Assembly (NCBI GenBank): GCA_963969595.1
Contig: OZ018418.1
Span: forward strand, 7,879,001 to 7,943,000
Origin: Neckera pumila
Lineage: Eukaryota; Streptophyta; Bryopsida; Hypnales; Neckeraceae
DNA: 64,000 nucleotides
Reading direction: 5' to 3'
Under the pieces are notes generated by a model. That model saw only the letters and a program-made list of their open reading frames with translations, made no database searches and had not been told where the DNA came from. Position numbers and translations under genes: made by a program. Position 1 is the stretch's first letter, and the number at the start of each line of letters is the position of its first letter. This document shows, piece by piece, positions 33,589 to 47,326 of the stretch.

Positions 33589-35089
33589 TAGCCCAATGCA
33601 AATTTCGTAGTTCGGGCACCTTTTTTTGATGTCCCTTACTTCAAATAAATATGAAATATAATGTTTTCTCTTTCAAAAGTATCCCTAAACTACCATGTAT
33701 ATAATGACTTTGAAATTGGCTTATGCCCTTATAATCCCATAAAGATGTGAAAAAGCACCATGACATTTCAACACATTAGTACTTGAACACATCCTTAACC
33801 TTTGCATTGTTCCATGACTACATTTTCATCGGTGAAATTTGGAACCTTCCATTCTTTAAGAAGTACTAATTTTCTTCTAAAAACTAATTTTTCAACATAT
33901 GTAACGTTCGGATGTAGTAGTATGCTGTTTTGATCCCATTTGTTACAAAATTTCATAAGTTTGCACCAGAAGGATTGCAATATATAAGCATTCAAATGAA
34001 ATAAAACCTTTTTGAGGGTCCCAAAAAAAACTTGGCAATTGCACTACGGAAACTTATTTTTCTATGGAAAAATGTGCATAATGGCAATGCTTCTTTGGAT
34101 TGTTTTTCCTAGACAAACGGGTGTCATGCTTGAGATATTTCACATCAATTGGATTTGTACAAGATATAGGAAAGAAATAGTGAGTAGAAAGAAGGAATGA
34201 ACATGATTTGAAATATTGAATTGTTAAGAATTTATATATGAAATATAAAAGACCAATCCTAGGAGTGGCAATGTTGTAATGAACAATCTACACCTAAGGT
34301 TTCTATTTTCTTCAAAAATATTGGAACTTGACTTAAATAAAGGACTTAAAAATATATTTTCAAATACAAAAACAGTAATTGACGTTTATAGAGTTGAATG
34401 TCTCTAACGTTAAATTCATTGATTTCATGAAAAGTGATTGACTCAAAGGTCTATGAATAAAACTCTAGAAAACAATTTTGCTACTTCTTGTTAGGCCTTA
34501 TAGTGATTCCTCATCTACATCTTTTTTTAAATTAGGGCCCAAATTTAGAATTCTGTAGTGACATTCATTGTGCCCAAAATGTCTATGTAGTCAATACTCT
34601 AGAAACACATGTTGGTTTTGTAGGAGTTAAAGGATTAGTATCCTTAACTATTTTCTTCATAAGAATGTAAAATGTCATCTTTTTTTTGGTCATAGAATAT
34701 TTATTTTATAAAAAAAAAGATAGCGGTGGCCAGAAATAAGGGTGGAAATCTTTAATGCATAAATATTAAAAGACCACTTAAAGTTTATTGTCTTTGAATT
34801 TTATGTTAAATTAAAAAAATACCCTAGATTAATTGATTTATTTTTCAACCTTTCTTTTGTTGAAAATAAGAGTACCCATTTTTTTTGTTTTCCTTATTAG
34901 AGAATGTTTTCTTTTATAGGATGAAATAAGAACATTTGTTAATTTATACAAAACTATTCTGGATATCTATCATAAGAGCTAAAATGAAAAGTACACATTC
35001 TATTGCATTCTAATACTAGATTTTTGTCAAAATCATGAATACCCTGTCTATTTTTTTTCCTTAATAATCCCAAAAGGACCATTATCCAT
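33589..35089. other. AT-rich intergenic stretch
   Basis: About 1.5 kb, AT-rich, no gene recognised. Confidence 0.45.
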
Positions 35090-35985
35090 TCAAAGGACAT
35101 TGGGAATTCAGGTAGATACATGCGAGCTAAGTTCTTCTTATGATCACTTTTTACAACATTTTTTTGAAGATAGGAGAACTAACAATCTCTTTGGGAATAT
35201 CATTTTTTTATCATCGTCTGTCGTAAACAGAAGTTGTGCCCCAAAAAGCTCAAAATAGAGGAGAAGGGGCAGCCAACATAATTATGCATTTTTTATTTTT
35301 TATTTTTTCTACCATACATTATATTTCTTTTTAACTAAAGCTTTGATTCATTTCATTTGGATTTGTTCTAAAAACGTTGTGGGCAATCTTACTTTTTGGG
35401 CACTTAGAGCATCTTTTTGAATATAATAATGTGTAGAATTCATTTATGAATGTAATTTCTACAAAAAATAAAATAAAATAGCTCCACGTAGTATAGTTTT
35501 TGTGCTAGAATAATCTCACCATTACAATTACTGAAATTCACTTTGATATAATGGACATCAAAAATCCATATTATCTTCTACCTACTTGGCTACTTGTATT
35601 TAACAATTTTTTAATAACAAAAATAATTTTTATTTTATCTTCTTTTTCTTGGTAGACTCTCAATTCAATTCTCCCCTATAAAATATAAAGATTTAAAGGT
35701 CAAAACTTTGTAGTGCATGAAATTAAAGTGCATAATGTTCAAATTCAGAAAACTTAGTCCCACAATATGCTAGAGAACTACCTCATATGTAGTTCAAACG
35801 AAAATATCTTGCAATTCATGCGATTTGAAATTCTTAAATGTTTTCCACACATTGTCATACGACTTATATGTAAGATCCTCCGCTTAGATATGAAAAAAAG
35901 AAGAAAATTCCAACTTTTTGGTAGTCTTTGCTATAGAATTGGCAGTTTTAGTTGCTTTTGGCAGGAAAATAGCCTTATTTGTTTA
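35090..35985 (+). repeat. dispersed non-coding repeat, copy 3
   Basis: Nearly full-length match to the reverse complement of 58970-59925. Landmarks are 'aagctcaaaatagagg', 'gctttgattcatttcatttggattt', 'acttagagcatctttt' and 'ttaaatgttttccacacattgtcat'. A 75-codon open frame (35767-35994) contains FEILKCFPH...CKILRLDMKK, close to the frame in copy 4. Confidence 0.8.
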
Positions 35986-37625
35986 CGGGTTTAGAATAAT
36001 GAAATTTATGAGCAAAAGATACTCATTTGTATTTCTTATTATGTTTTTTATTTTCTTCCTAAAATCCTAAACCGTCATTCATTTATTGATAGTTGAAGTA
36101 AAATTTACAATATGAAAAGGGAAACACCTGTTTTCTTTTGTTTATAGATTTTGATATAAATATCTTTAAGAATGACAACCTTCTTTATATTTTTTCTTTA
36201 TGCCCAAAAGGACTTTCTCTCTTAGGTTATTATGCTTCCAATATTTAAATAAAAAAAAACACTTATTACTTTTTTAAATAATTGTAGACAATTTCCGACT
36301 TCCCATGCATATAAAAGGAAATGCACTCACTTAGTCATTTCCTTTCATTATTAAGTTATTATTTTCCAATTTTTTTAAAAATAAAATGCTATTACTAATT
36401 TGCTATTTATTTTTTTTGGAGGTTCCAATTCTTTTTTTTCAAACAATGAACACCCTTTAATAGTATTTTCAAAAGAATGAACACCCTTCAAACAATGAAC
36501 ACCCAATTTTTAATAGTATTTCCAAATTTTGTTGGAAGAAAGGAAAGGCCTTAACCCTCTCCCATTTTTAGATTTGTGAATAAGTATTTCTTGTATAGTT
36601 GTATTAGAAGAGCACCCATTTTGTTTCACTATTATCAGTATAATGTTTGATTGAATTTTTTTTGGAAGGCAAATTGTCTTTATTGTTTTCTTTTATGAAT
36701 GAATGTTATTTATTCATACATCAAAACCAGTCATTTCCATTTAGTACTATCCAAATCTTTTTCGTTTAATAAGAATAAGAACCCTTGTGGATTTTTTATT
36801 TGTGAAGGGTAATTTATTAAATAAGCAGAAGAGCACTGATTTTCTTTCATTATTATGTTCTTCTATTTATTTTAGAAGAATTGTATTCCTCTTCATTGTC
36901 TTTCTTCATGTATGAATTATTTTAATAAGAAAGACTTCTATTTTCTAAAGTGATTCAATTTCCCACGCATTTTATTGCATTATTATGTTTCTATATTTAT
37001 TAATTTTCTTAAAGAATTGTGGAGACTTTGCTTCTTAAAAAGAATAACACGTAATTTATCCCATTATTACGTTCCAATATATATATTTTTGAAATAAAAT
37101 CCTTTCATTTTTTGGACCATTTCCTCTTTCTTGTAAAAGAAATCAAGAATGGGAAGAACATGCATTGTTTACTTAGTTTGGCTTCACGTCTTGAAAGTTA
37201 ATTTCTATATAACTACATGGGATGATGGGATGATGGAAATATAACTATATGGGATGATGGAAATTAAAAAGCCCTTCCTTCTGTTATTATTAGTCTATTA
37301 TAATTGATAATTTCTGGAAAATAAATAAGAACACCAATTTCTTTCTTGACAAATATATTACCGCACAAATGCACAATCATGTGAAGCAATAAAGGTAGTA
37401 TTCATTACACAAAATCAAGGCATTATAAATTATTATATAATATCAAAGCATTATAAAACTGCTTTGCATAAATACAAAATTGAAATACAAAGCTGTAGAC
37501 GTAGAATGAAAAAGGAATACTAAAGCACTGCATACTACTTGACTAGGCGAGCATGGATATTATATGACCCTATATTATTAAGCCACTTTGGATTTCTGTC
37601 ATTACGCAAAACTAATCTGCAAGTG
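35986..37625. other. AT-rich intergenic stretch with a small tandem duplication
   Basis: T- and A-rich sequence. Near 36440-36530 the phrase 'caaacaatgaacaccctt...aatagtattt' occurs twice, and near 37220-37260 'gggatgatggaaat' recurs. No gene. Confidence 0.5.
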
Positions 37626-37629
37626 AACA

Positions 37630-40600
37630 ATTGTAGGAACACGCAATATCAATATTTAGAAATCCGGATTAGTTTAGGATCAATTCCGTAAATATTTTCA
37701 AAAATTTATAGTAGTGAAGCCGGAAACGGAACATTTAGTAGAAACTAGGTAGTCAGGAAGTCCTGGCTTACAAAAACTTGTAGAATAGGTAAGAAACGGA
37801 CTTTTGCCGGAATCCGGAAATCGGAAAGGGATTCAGATTCAGGCAACCTACGAACTAGGGGTCCGGCCTATGAAAACTAGGAATCTGTTTGCAGTGGCGG
37901 TGCATTAAACTGCCAAACCAACGAGTGTCAGTCACTGGCCGGGTACTTAAGCAGATGGGCCTTTCGTTTTTTCTCCCTCTTTCTTCCGCTCGAGGAGGTG
38001 TGTGTGCCTGCAAGTTTTGGAGCGCATTTTTTTTAGAAGAGTGAAAGAGTGGTGAGTTAGGCCGGATAGGGAGAGAAGGAAAGGAGGGTGCCGATTGCAC
38101 CGGATTGTAGGTCAAGAAGATGGCGGAATCATCGGCGCAGGGGCAGAAGACTATTCCTTCTGTCAAGCTCCTGTACACAGTCATTCCGTCGGACTCTGCT
38201 GAGTGCTTAGAGTTAGAGGAAGATCTCTTCAAACTAGGGTGTATCAGGTTCATCCGACACCCCTGGACAGTTAGGAGTGAAGATTTTCCTCGTGAGCTGG
38301 TTATGAGGATGCCAAATCAGTTCGAGCCGACGCCAAGCGATCGGTGGGCCTCTTGGACGGAAGGGATGTGGGCGGAAACTTACGGGTTGAAGCAGTCCGG
38401 ATCCGGAAATGCGACCCGGACGGATAAGTTTTATGAAGGGAAGTTCAAGAAACCGCCGCACCACAAGGAGGGTTTCACTGTTAGTGACTGTATCGATGAG
38501 CGCCATAGGCGATTACTGAATTTCTTGATTCCCATCGTGTATCCGGAAAAGCCAACCAGGGTTACGGTTACGGTGGCGAATACGATTTTTGGAGCAATCG
38601 AAGGTCGGGTCGTGAACTGGACGACCATAATCCATCAGAAGTTCAAGAAGATGGCGGTGGCTATCAACAAGGCCAAGCAGAGTCCGCTCAGTACTTACTT
38701 GTTCCACATATATCATCATTTTGATTTCATGACCTCGCAGGAACAAGTTGCCTATGAGACCGGAATGCAGATCCTGAAGTACGGATTCACGGAAGAGTTG
38801 AAGCTGATGGGAGAAGCGGCACTAGAAGAAGAAGAAGAAGAAGAGGAGGATCCGGAATCGAAGCCGCTGGAGAAGAAGAAGTGACAGAAGACAATCAATC
38901 CAAACGCACAAAGAACGAGTCTGGACGTGCCGGAACCGAATCCATACCTGACCCAGCCATCACCGGAACCTTCCGATGTATCCGACTTCTATGAGGCCGG
39001 AACCAGATGGATGGTGCAGTGCCGGAAGATGCACGCCGAAATGGCAAAGGTGATCACGGGCGTCGCCAGGGAGTTAAATGTTGAGACGGATCAGATCTTC
39101 AACGAAATCCGGAAGAGACCTGATCCGGCACTACTCCAAGAGAAGGACAAGCAGATCGAGTTGCTTAAGGTGGAACGGGATCACTACAAAAACAAGTTCT
39201 ACTGGACGGAGGGGCAGTCACTCTCAATCCAGAAGGAGGAGACGGATGCCCTGAAGCTAGTCAGGGATTTGAAGGTGTTGGTAGAAGAACCGGAACATCA
39301 GATTATCCGGTCCGCACTTTACACAAAGAAACTTGAGAACAACGGCATTGTTACGGGATCCAGAGTGCTGCAAGTCCTGGTCAATTACGAGGCCAAGATG
39401 AAAAGCGTTTTGGACGATATGAGGCAGCTGCTGGGTCATCTGGATGTGGCCAAGGACGACTTTGGGCTATTTTCGGATATCTTCATGGAATCCCCAGGCA
39501 AACACAGAGCCGGAACTTCCGGGACACAAGAGGATCCAGGCCTGAAGTCCCTGTTTAAAATGCCTAAGGTGCCTTCCTCGAGTCATTTCCCGAAGTGGGG
39601 CACGATAAATACTTTTGCCCCTTCCTCACAATCTCCGACGGGATCTGGAAAGGCTGGGCAGAGGTTGCCGATCTGGAGAGATCTGTTAGAAGGTTTGGAG
39701 ACGATCAATCCGGCAAGAGAACACCCGGAGAGATTCCCTCATATGTCGGAATAGTCACCAGCACAAGGTACACAATTGATTGACTTAGGAGATCCGGCTC
39801 CAGAGACGAGACCGAAACCCAGGCCGAAAACCCGGCTGAACAAGAAGACGGAAATAGTAGAGGCCGAAATCTTGGATCCGGATGAAGAACTCGAGATGGT
39901 GGAACCTGAGAGGCAACTGAAACTCCGGAAGTCTGAGAAGCGGAAACCGGAAAGCAAGAAGCCGGTGAAGCAATAGATTGAAGATTCCAAGTCTGGTGAG
40001 TTCGAGTCAGGCTTAGAATCTAAGGAAGATACGGAGGAGGAGGAGATGTCTCCTACGACCCGTTAGAATCCGCCTCAAGCCGCCAAAATGACGCCAGTGA
40101 AGAGTTCTGGTAAGCCGACAGCCAAACATGGAGCCAGGAGTTCAAAGAAATCTCGGGTGGCCAACTAGTTAGAAGGGGACTACTTGTAGAGGTGGATTAG
40201 GATTTAGATAGTTTTGTTCCGGAAGCGGATTCCAAGCATGGGCCCAGTTTCCGGAAACTTAGGGATAAGGACTTCCCGGTTTATCTGGGATTTTCTTGGT
40301 GTGTGTGTGAGGTTGCCCCGGTTTGTGGGGAGCCCTTTTCGCTTTTAGGATGTTGACTTTGGCTTTGTTTTGGGTTTTTAAGGGCGGGCAAGTTAGTTGC
40401 CCCTCATTCCCTCCTAGTTGATATTCAATTGTATTTCATTCCCTTTTCAAAATCTGAGCCCTCGGGTATGCATTTTGGCTCTATCAATGTATCCGGATTG
40501 TGTTGATCTGTGGTCTGGATGTTGGAAAGAAAAGACAGGTGAGGAGGAATCCGGATTTAGGAGAATACGGTCTGAGTCAAGAGTGTGCTATTGTAATGTT

Positions 40601-41272
40601 GTTGGATTGTTGACTTAGGAGTTGCACACAGTGTCTTTAAACTACCAGAAGAGTAGTCCGGATCACAGAGTAGCGGGGAAGCAAGTCCGTTTGTCAATCC
40701 GTGCGGAGGTAAGCGCCCGCACAAGGAAGCCTCCACCTGTCCGGAAGATTTGCCAACCTCAAGATTCATCTAACATCTAGAAAGATCACACCCCTATATT
40801 TATTCTGGACTCTGAGATCTGTCGTTGTAATAGGGGAGAGTGAAGTATTTCTGAGTGACCAGCTGTCCGGAGTCACCATCCGGGAGTTGTGAGGATCCAG
40901 ATCTTTTTGTCTTGCTGCAACCTTTTGAATACTCGGGTGTTGTTATTTGTGTTTGTTAGAATTGTAGGAGAACAAGAGTGGTGAAGTCCCTACCCCCTCA
41001 AAAGATCAACTAGTGGACCCTCTGAAGGTAAAACAGAGGTATTGAAAACCGGATTGGAAAAAGAGACGTAAACCGGATTCCGGATAGTTTATGGTCCGGA
41101 TTGTGAAAGTATCCGAAAAATGTTGAGTACGTGAGAAGAAAGAACAAAAGAAAAGCTGGATAGCTAGAATCTGCTACATAGAATCCGGAAATTCCCTGGG
41201 ACAATATTTCGTGTTATCTTGGCACATTTTTGTGTTAAGGATACTTATGCCTAGATTGCACGTACGACAACG
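37630..41272 (+). mobile_element. multi-kb repeat element, copy A
   Basis: Copy A and copy B (41800-47862) share a 5' part ending 'gtgccgattgcacc', a long coding region, a 3' mini-hairpin (GGGCAAGTTAGTTGCCC at 40386-40402) followed by 'cattccctcctag', and a common 3' end with 'gtggtgaagtccct', 'gggacaatat', 'cacatttttgtgtta' and a final acaacg/acagcg. No long terminal repeats, reverse transcriptase or integrase were seen, so the class is open: a non-autonomous LTR-type element or another repeat. The outer limits are approximate. Confidence 0.65.
38120..40168 (+). pseudogene. gag-like or unknown protein of element copy A, with four internal stops
   Basis: A single frame of 682 codons runs from ATG 38120 to TAG 40166, broken only by TGA 38882, TAG 39752, TAG 39974 and TAG 40064. 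There is no frameshift. Residues 130-190 include PEKPTRVTVTVANTIFGAIE, then a VVNWTTII word and SPLSTYLFHIYHHF. An acidic Glu run ends that part. The middle (39150-39440) is Lys/Glu-rich, predicted coiled-coil. The tail is alternately acidic and basic and ends in a KKSR motif. The layout resembles plant retroelement gag-like or 'plant transposon protein' N-terminal domains, but no zinc knuckle or polymerase is present. Homology with the copy B protein is clear across the whole length. Confidence 0.6.
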
Positions 41273-41799
41273 ATTCTTGCAAATATTTAGTTGATAACAA
41301 TTTCATTGTTTATTGAACTGCTTCCTTTGCCACATTTGTAATTGGATGACTCTCCAACTCTAAGCTTGCGCTTTGCACGAGTTTGTGATGCTGGTCCATT
41401 CGTGTTCAAGATGTATTCCAAGACATTGGAGTCCTTCAGAGCTTGGAGGGTTCTTGTTGTTTGCGGAAAGTGTACTTCCAAAAGATAGTTGAGTGCTTAA
41501 CTTTGGTAGTAAGGTCCATATGTAGAGTCCAGGTAAGCCATACTAGTCAAGTCTTTGAGGGAGGCATTCTCATCTTGATTGGCCACCCTCTTCCCGTCTC
41601 AATTCCATCGATGACCTTGCAGATGAGGACCCCACTTCAAAGTTGCAAAACCTTTATCAAAATAACCTCCGAGGCATTGGAAGAAGAATGACCTCTTCCC
41701 TTCATGTTGTGGACCTGCTCCCATCAACCTCAATGCAACTGCTGCAATTTTTATGGTTGTGGGAATATGGAAACTTCAAATAGATAAGAAATAGAATAA
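41273..41799. other. spacer between element copies A and B
   Basis: About 0.5 kb. Open frames at 41287-41481 (-) and 41443-41691 (+) are short and unrecognised. Confidence 0.35.
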
Positions 41800-42221
41800 A
41801 ATTGGGTTAGAGTAGTCTAAATTTTTTGAATTTGTTATTAGTATCTAGGAATCCTGGTCAGCTACAAAACAATTTGAAATTAGCTGATACCTGGATTACT
41901 AGAATTGCTAAACCGGATATGTTATTTGGTAAGTGACAGAACTAGGAAGACAGATCCGGATCCTGAAAGCCTACTACCTAGCCTTTCGGCCTAGAACCTC
42001 TAGGTTATTGTTATGGGAACAGTAGCAAATCCGTTCCCTTGGGGAACTGTCAGCCGATTATCGTGTACTTAAGGGCTCTTTTCTCTCATTCTCATCTCTC
42101 TCTTTCTTTGCGGACTTGTAGTGTGCGCTTAGTGAGTGAAAGTGTAGTGAGTTAGGACCGTTTTAGGGAGGAATTGGTGAGGTCGGTGCCGATTGCACCA
42201 GATTAGTTGAGTCGGTGAACT

Positions 42222-44106
42222 ATGGCAGGGCCGGCCCAAATGCCCTGTCCGTCAATTCCTAAGAGCCCAAATATATGGAAACAGCTAGAGGAGGACTTAG
42301 AGGCGATCGGATGCGTCGGGTTGTTGTAGTGACCCTGGAGTTTAAAGAGTGACAAGATAATTGTGGAAATTGTAGAAAAAAGTTCCAAATAGGTATCAGT
42401 TGACGGTGAGAGGCCAACCCAAGCTTTGGACAGAGGATGTGTGGGCGGAGGTGTATTCGTTCCAAAAGACCGATTTGGATTAGCTTCTCAGAATGATAAG
42501 ACCGGGCAGAGTAAGTTCCGGGGTTCGGCGCATTCCAAGGAAGGATACAGTATTCACGACTATATCAAAGATAGGCATAGCCAAATGTTGGAGCTCTTGA
42601 TTCCAATTATGTATCTGGAAAAGCCAACCCGGGTTATAGCCACGATCGCGAGTACCATTTCTGGAGCAATGGAGGGGAGATCCGTGAACTGGGGGAGACT
42701 CATCGCGGATGTAAGTTAGTTGCGCGTACCACTGCCAATAAAGCTACCCCACTCAGCCCGTATCTGTTCCACCTCTACCATCAGAAGGAAGTTTTGAGTG
42801 ATCCGGAGCTACAAGCATACGTCCATAGGGAAGAGGTCTTGAAGTGCAGATTTATGGATGAAGTCCAACCGAAGAAGCACACTCAAGCCGAATCCAAAGA
42901 GGAAGAATCGGAGCAGCTGCCCTTGCAGCACAAGCCGATCAAGAGACAGAAGTCAACGGATTGGGCTGTGTGAGGCAAGTTGGTTATACCGGATGAAGAA
43001 GAGCAATCCGATAATCCGGAAAACGAGAAGATGAAGGAATTCTGGGGACGCAGACTTCATTGGATCAACCAGTGCCGGTTTATCCACAATAAGATGTCAA
43101 AATATATCATCGGAACCATGTTGCTATTGGGAGTGCAGCAACCGAAGCAAATAACAGGATGGATCCAAGGGCGCTGAGGGAGAAGGAGCTCTGGATCCAG
43201 AATTTGGAGTAGGACCAAACCGATCTTCAATCACGAGTGTCCCAATTGGAAGGGGAGCTGGATGTGGCAAGGACAAAAGAGGCAAACGCTACCAGCCTCG
43301 TCCGAAATCTGTCAACTTTGGTTGCACCACCGGCGGAGCAAGTGATAAGGGCCAGACTCTTCACCGACAAGCTGACGATGGAAGGTAATCTTTCCAAAAC
43401 AAATGTACTGAAGGTAGTCATTGACTACCAAGCACGGATGGAGAAGGTGTTGAAGGAGATGTGACACCTGCAATGACAGCTGGATCTAAGTAAGGCCATG
43501 GATTTTGAAGGTTTTCCGGATGCCATGGATGCCCAGAACTACCTGCAGACTCTAGCCAAGGAGGTAGTACCGGATTAGGTTCCTGTTAGAGGACAGGAGA
43601 TGACAATAGACGACTCCAGTATACCCCCGTTGGTAGGAAAGGAGGGAACAAGAACATCCGTTCTGGTGAAGACGGAATCACTGATTGTGATAGCGCCAGA
43701 AGCATCGACTCTGAAAAAGGCAAGAGATTCCATGCCAGGAACAAAGATCATCTTCTACCCGGATACTATGCTAGCCCGGCCAATTGGATCCGCACTTTTT
43801 TTGACACCGAAGTTGGTTGTCCATCGTAACTTGGGTGAGTATTTGGGTGTTATCACAAATCCGGCTCGGACCCATCCGGCTAGCTTTGTGCACATGAAGC
43901 AGGCTTTTCCGCCCAAGGCAAAGTCATCCCGGGTAGATATCTCGAACGACAAAGAAGAAGAATGTGAGATTGGAGGGGAGTCGGAGGACGAAGCCACTCC
44001 ACCTCAAGGGTGCCAAATCATAACCCGGGCGCAGACCAAGAACACGCCGAAAAAATCACCACCAACCAAAGCAGGGAGCAGTGTGAAGAAATCAAGGAGG
44101 AAATAG
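42222..44106 (+). pseudogene. gag-like or unknown protein of element copy B (decayed)
   Basis: Homologous to 38120-40168: LEKPTRVIATIASTISGAME, then a SVNWGRLI word (42610-42700); ATPLSPYLFHLYHQ (42735-42780); a Leu/Glu-rich middle (43180-43460) and the basic end KKSPPTKAGSSVKKSRRK to TAG at 44104. Decay is heavier than in copy A, with frameshifts near 42420, 42710 and 43160 and stops including TAG-TGA near 42327, TAG near 43210, TGA 43462 and TAG near 43576. The TGA at 43462 falls where copy A has an Arg codon (AGG). Confidence 0.6.
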
Positions 44107-44683
44107 TTAGTTTGTTAGTTTTTTGTGTGTGATTTTTGAATTTGTTCCGCCTCGAGTTTTTCGAAGGTGGACCCGGTTTTGGATTTCTAGGAGGCCATTC
44201 GCCTAGATTTTCCGGTTATCTCGGAAGCTAATTTGATTGGTCACCCTGATTTTGGGATGAACCCTTTTTGCTTTTTGCGCTTTTTGTTTGAGTTTTAAAG
44301 GCAGGGCAAGCTTGTTGCCCTTTCATTCCCTCCTAGCCCATTAGAGTGCATTTATTTATGTTCTTTTGCTTTCTTTAATTTGAGACCACTTAGTGGGCTT
44401 TTCTAATTCCGGCGACGTGCGCGAATGTATTGGATTGTTCTTGAAGAGTGTTGAGGTGTGAGGGAGACGGGTGAAGGGAGTCCAAATTTGAGGCAACCGG
44501 GTTTGATCAATAGGAGTACGCTTGTGTGAAGGGTCTGGACTTGTGAAAGAGGATTAGTGCATTGTGCTTTTAAATTGCTAGAATAGTAATTCGGAAGGAG
44601 TGGAGTGGATGCGAGTTCAGAACTCAAGAAGGATTTTTGTGCTGAGGTAAGCGACCGCCAGCAGAGAATTCCCCATCTCCGGA

Positions 44684-47326
44684 CACTACAAGAAATTGGC
44701 CTAAAATACGATTGCAGAAGAATGACTTCCTGTCCAATGTGACTACAAAATGACTAGCGCTCTCTAATTGCACCGGCATCCACCTAACTACAGTGCCCAA
44801 GTCATTATGGAGTCGCAGATGGCGACTATGCAATGAAGGAAATAGTGATGGAGTTGTGAGAGACAATTTTCTGTCCACTGCACTGCAGACTGACAAACCG
44901 CCGCACGTTTCCCAAGATTGCAGCAGGGTATAGAACTACGACATGACTTCTAGTCACTTGTTGTGATTGTGTGCTACTTCAAGGCAACTTCATTGCGATT
45001 GAAAGGTCTATAGAGACAAAAACAAGGTAAAAGATAGTTGACATGTCAATTGTCTTCTCTTTTTCTTTATATAGGACACAGGGAAGTGAAGAAAGCAGGT
45101 TACAGGCTGAAATACTGATTGTCAAAGTAATACCTCTGTATTTTAAATCTCACATGGAGGCTTCATTATTTTTTCTATTTTTTACGGGCCCAAATAAAAA
45201 TGTTTGTATCCTTCCTTATTTCTTATATTGATGTCTAATTCACGGTTTTTTACTTTTTTATTCCTTCCAATAAATTGTTGTCTTTTGTTGTCATTGTCTT
45301 TAATGATTTTTTGCTTTTTCTTTCTTTATTTTTTATTAATTCTTCCCCCCTTCTTTTTAAAACTTCTTCTATTTTTCTTTTAATTATTGTGGAACATTTC
45401 ATTTTCTATAATTCCGACAAATTTTGCAGTCCTACATTTTGGGCTTCTGGCTTCCCAATTCTTATCTAACTTCCTTCACACCCAGCACTGCAGTTTTTTT
45501 TTCCTTTCCGTAAATTACTTTCAAGTGTTGTCATTGACTTTATTCACTTAATTTTTGCCTTGTCTTTCTTTGTTTTTTTATGAATTCCATTTTTTGGATG
45601 ATGCTTAGGGTCAAAGGAGTTTCTTCTTTTGGTTTTCAATCTTTTTATTCTATCTTTTTACCCCTTTATTTTAAGAAGCATAGCCTTCAACATGTTAATA
45701 TCCTTCATGAGCCAAAAGCTTCTCTTCCAGAGATTACTTAATCACCACCTTTAGAGAGGGATTGTTGTAGCTCACTAACCAAGTAGTCATCTTAACATCC
45801 ACTCAAAAGTAGTTACCAAACACCGTGATGCACATGTACGTAGTAGCTCTTTGCAATGGCTTTTTCTAAGCAACCACCAGTCCATATCCTCCTAGTTCCT
45901 CCAATCTAGATTCAAATCTTGCACTATGGTTTGAAACCATTTTATTAGTGTAAGAATGTATGGCTTTGCATATTTTTCAATCTTCAACTCCTTGCGCAGC
46001 TGCACGTCTATTAGTGTATACAATTTCTATTTTAAAGCCTACCCTTGAAACCCAGTTATAAAAAATAACTAAAACAACATTCCTAGTATTGACCTTCTAC
46101 AACACTAATTTAATAGGTGATAGATATGACTTCTAATTGACTAGACCTAATGAAGTGGAATTCGCATTATAGTATTGCATTAGTATAATGACTCAAAAAT
46201 GACTATGTCACGTCTTTTGTGCTACTAGATTCATAAAATATGTTAAAAAAATGACAATAATATATCCTTTTCAATCCTTTTCTCAAAATTGTCTACAACT
46301 TTTGATTTGAGGCTCAAAATCTAAAACAGATTTCTGGAAATGAAAGTAAGATTGATTTCCCAAATTTTTTTAGTTCAAATTTTTTTGAGGAAAATTAATC
46401 TACTATGCCTAAATGGGGTCTAAAATGTTACTTGTAACACAATTCCTGCGTTTTACATATCCCACATGGTTTGTCTTGCCTCCTACCACCCCACTTGTAT
46501 AAAGGGCTTATCATTCAATCTCTTTTTATTCATACATTAAGTGGCTTTAGAAGCCATGCAATATATATGCCACATATGGCGCATTATGTATGGTGTATGG
46601 TATACTGTATATGATGTGTTGTATATGGTATATATTGTATTGTTGTTGATCTTTGAATGTATTCATATGTGACTATAGAATGACTATTTCCCATGCAATT
46701 GTCCTTAATTTGACTTCCCTTTCTGTACACGTTATGGTAACTGCAAAATGACAAGGGAATGACTGGTGACGTTGATGATGACGTCACAAGAACCATAAAA
46801 AGGCATATCTTGTAAGTGACTGGAAAATGACTTGCCATGTGTCAGCTTCTGAGAGCTATGGCACAACTGCGGTACAACTTTTCAATGACTTTGGAACAAC
46901 TTTTGACGTGGACGTCTACGTCAAATTTCTTGGGGTCAGACGTGACTCCTAAATGACTCGGGCACGACTACTGACGTGGCAATCCACGTCAAATTTATAG
47001 GGGGTCGCATATAACTTGAGAATGATTGCATAATGAGTGGGCATGTGGATGTTCACATCATATATTTTAAGGTGCAACCCTCCACGTGGTAGCACATAAG
47101 CCCTTTCCTTTGATTGCATTTCTTTATCACTTCACTTACACTCTTTGTCATCCATATCTACATCCAAGTTCCAAATGGATGGTGATAATAAGTCTCTAGT
47201 CATTTACACAAATGACTTGTCTACAATGACTCCAAGCCCCTAAGTAATTTTAGAGTCAAAAATGTCTACAATGACTTCTTTGCAGTCATTCTTTGCAGTC
47301 ATTTTTGTACCCATTTTTTTGTAGTG
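44684..47326. mobile_element. non-autonomous CACTA (En/Spm-type) element
   Basis: Begins CACTACAAGAAAT at 44684 and ends with the inverted form TTTTTTTGTAGTG at 47326. The 3-bp target duplication GGA is at 44681-44683 and 47327-47329. Both ends are dense in ATGACT/AGTCAT words (for example 44720-44760 and 47200-47310), as expected of subterminal transposase-binding repeats. No transposase is encoded; open frames inside (45275-45469, 46584-46838) are low-complexity. The element is 2643 bp and interrupts element copy B. Confidence 0.95.

Noticed and set aside
5842..40168. U-to-C RNA editing repairing the stops
   Set aside because: Such editing is known from organelles of hornworts, ferns and lycophytes, not as a nuclear system, and nothing in the sequence points to it. 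It would need cDNA evidence.
45275..45469. Hydrophobic open frame inside the CACTA element
   Set aside because: A T-rich stretch gives a Phe/Leu-rich frame; no signal or family features are credible.
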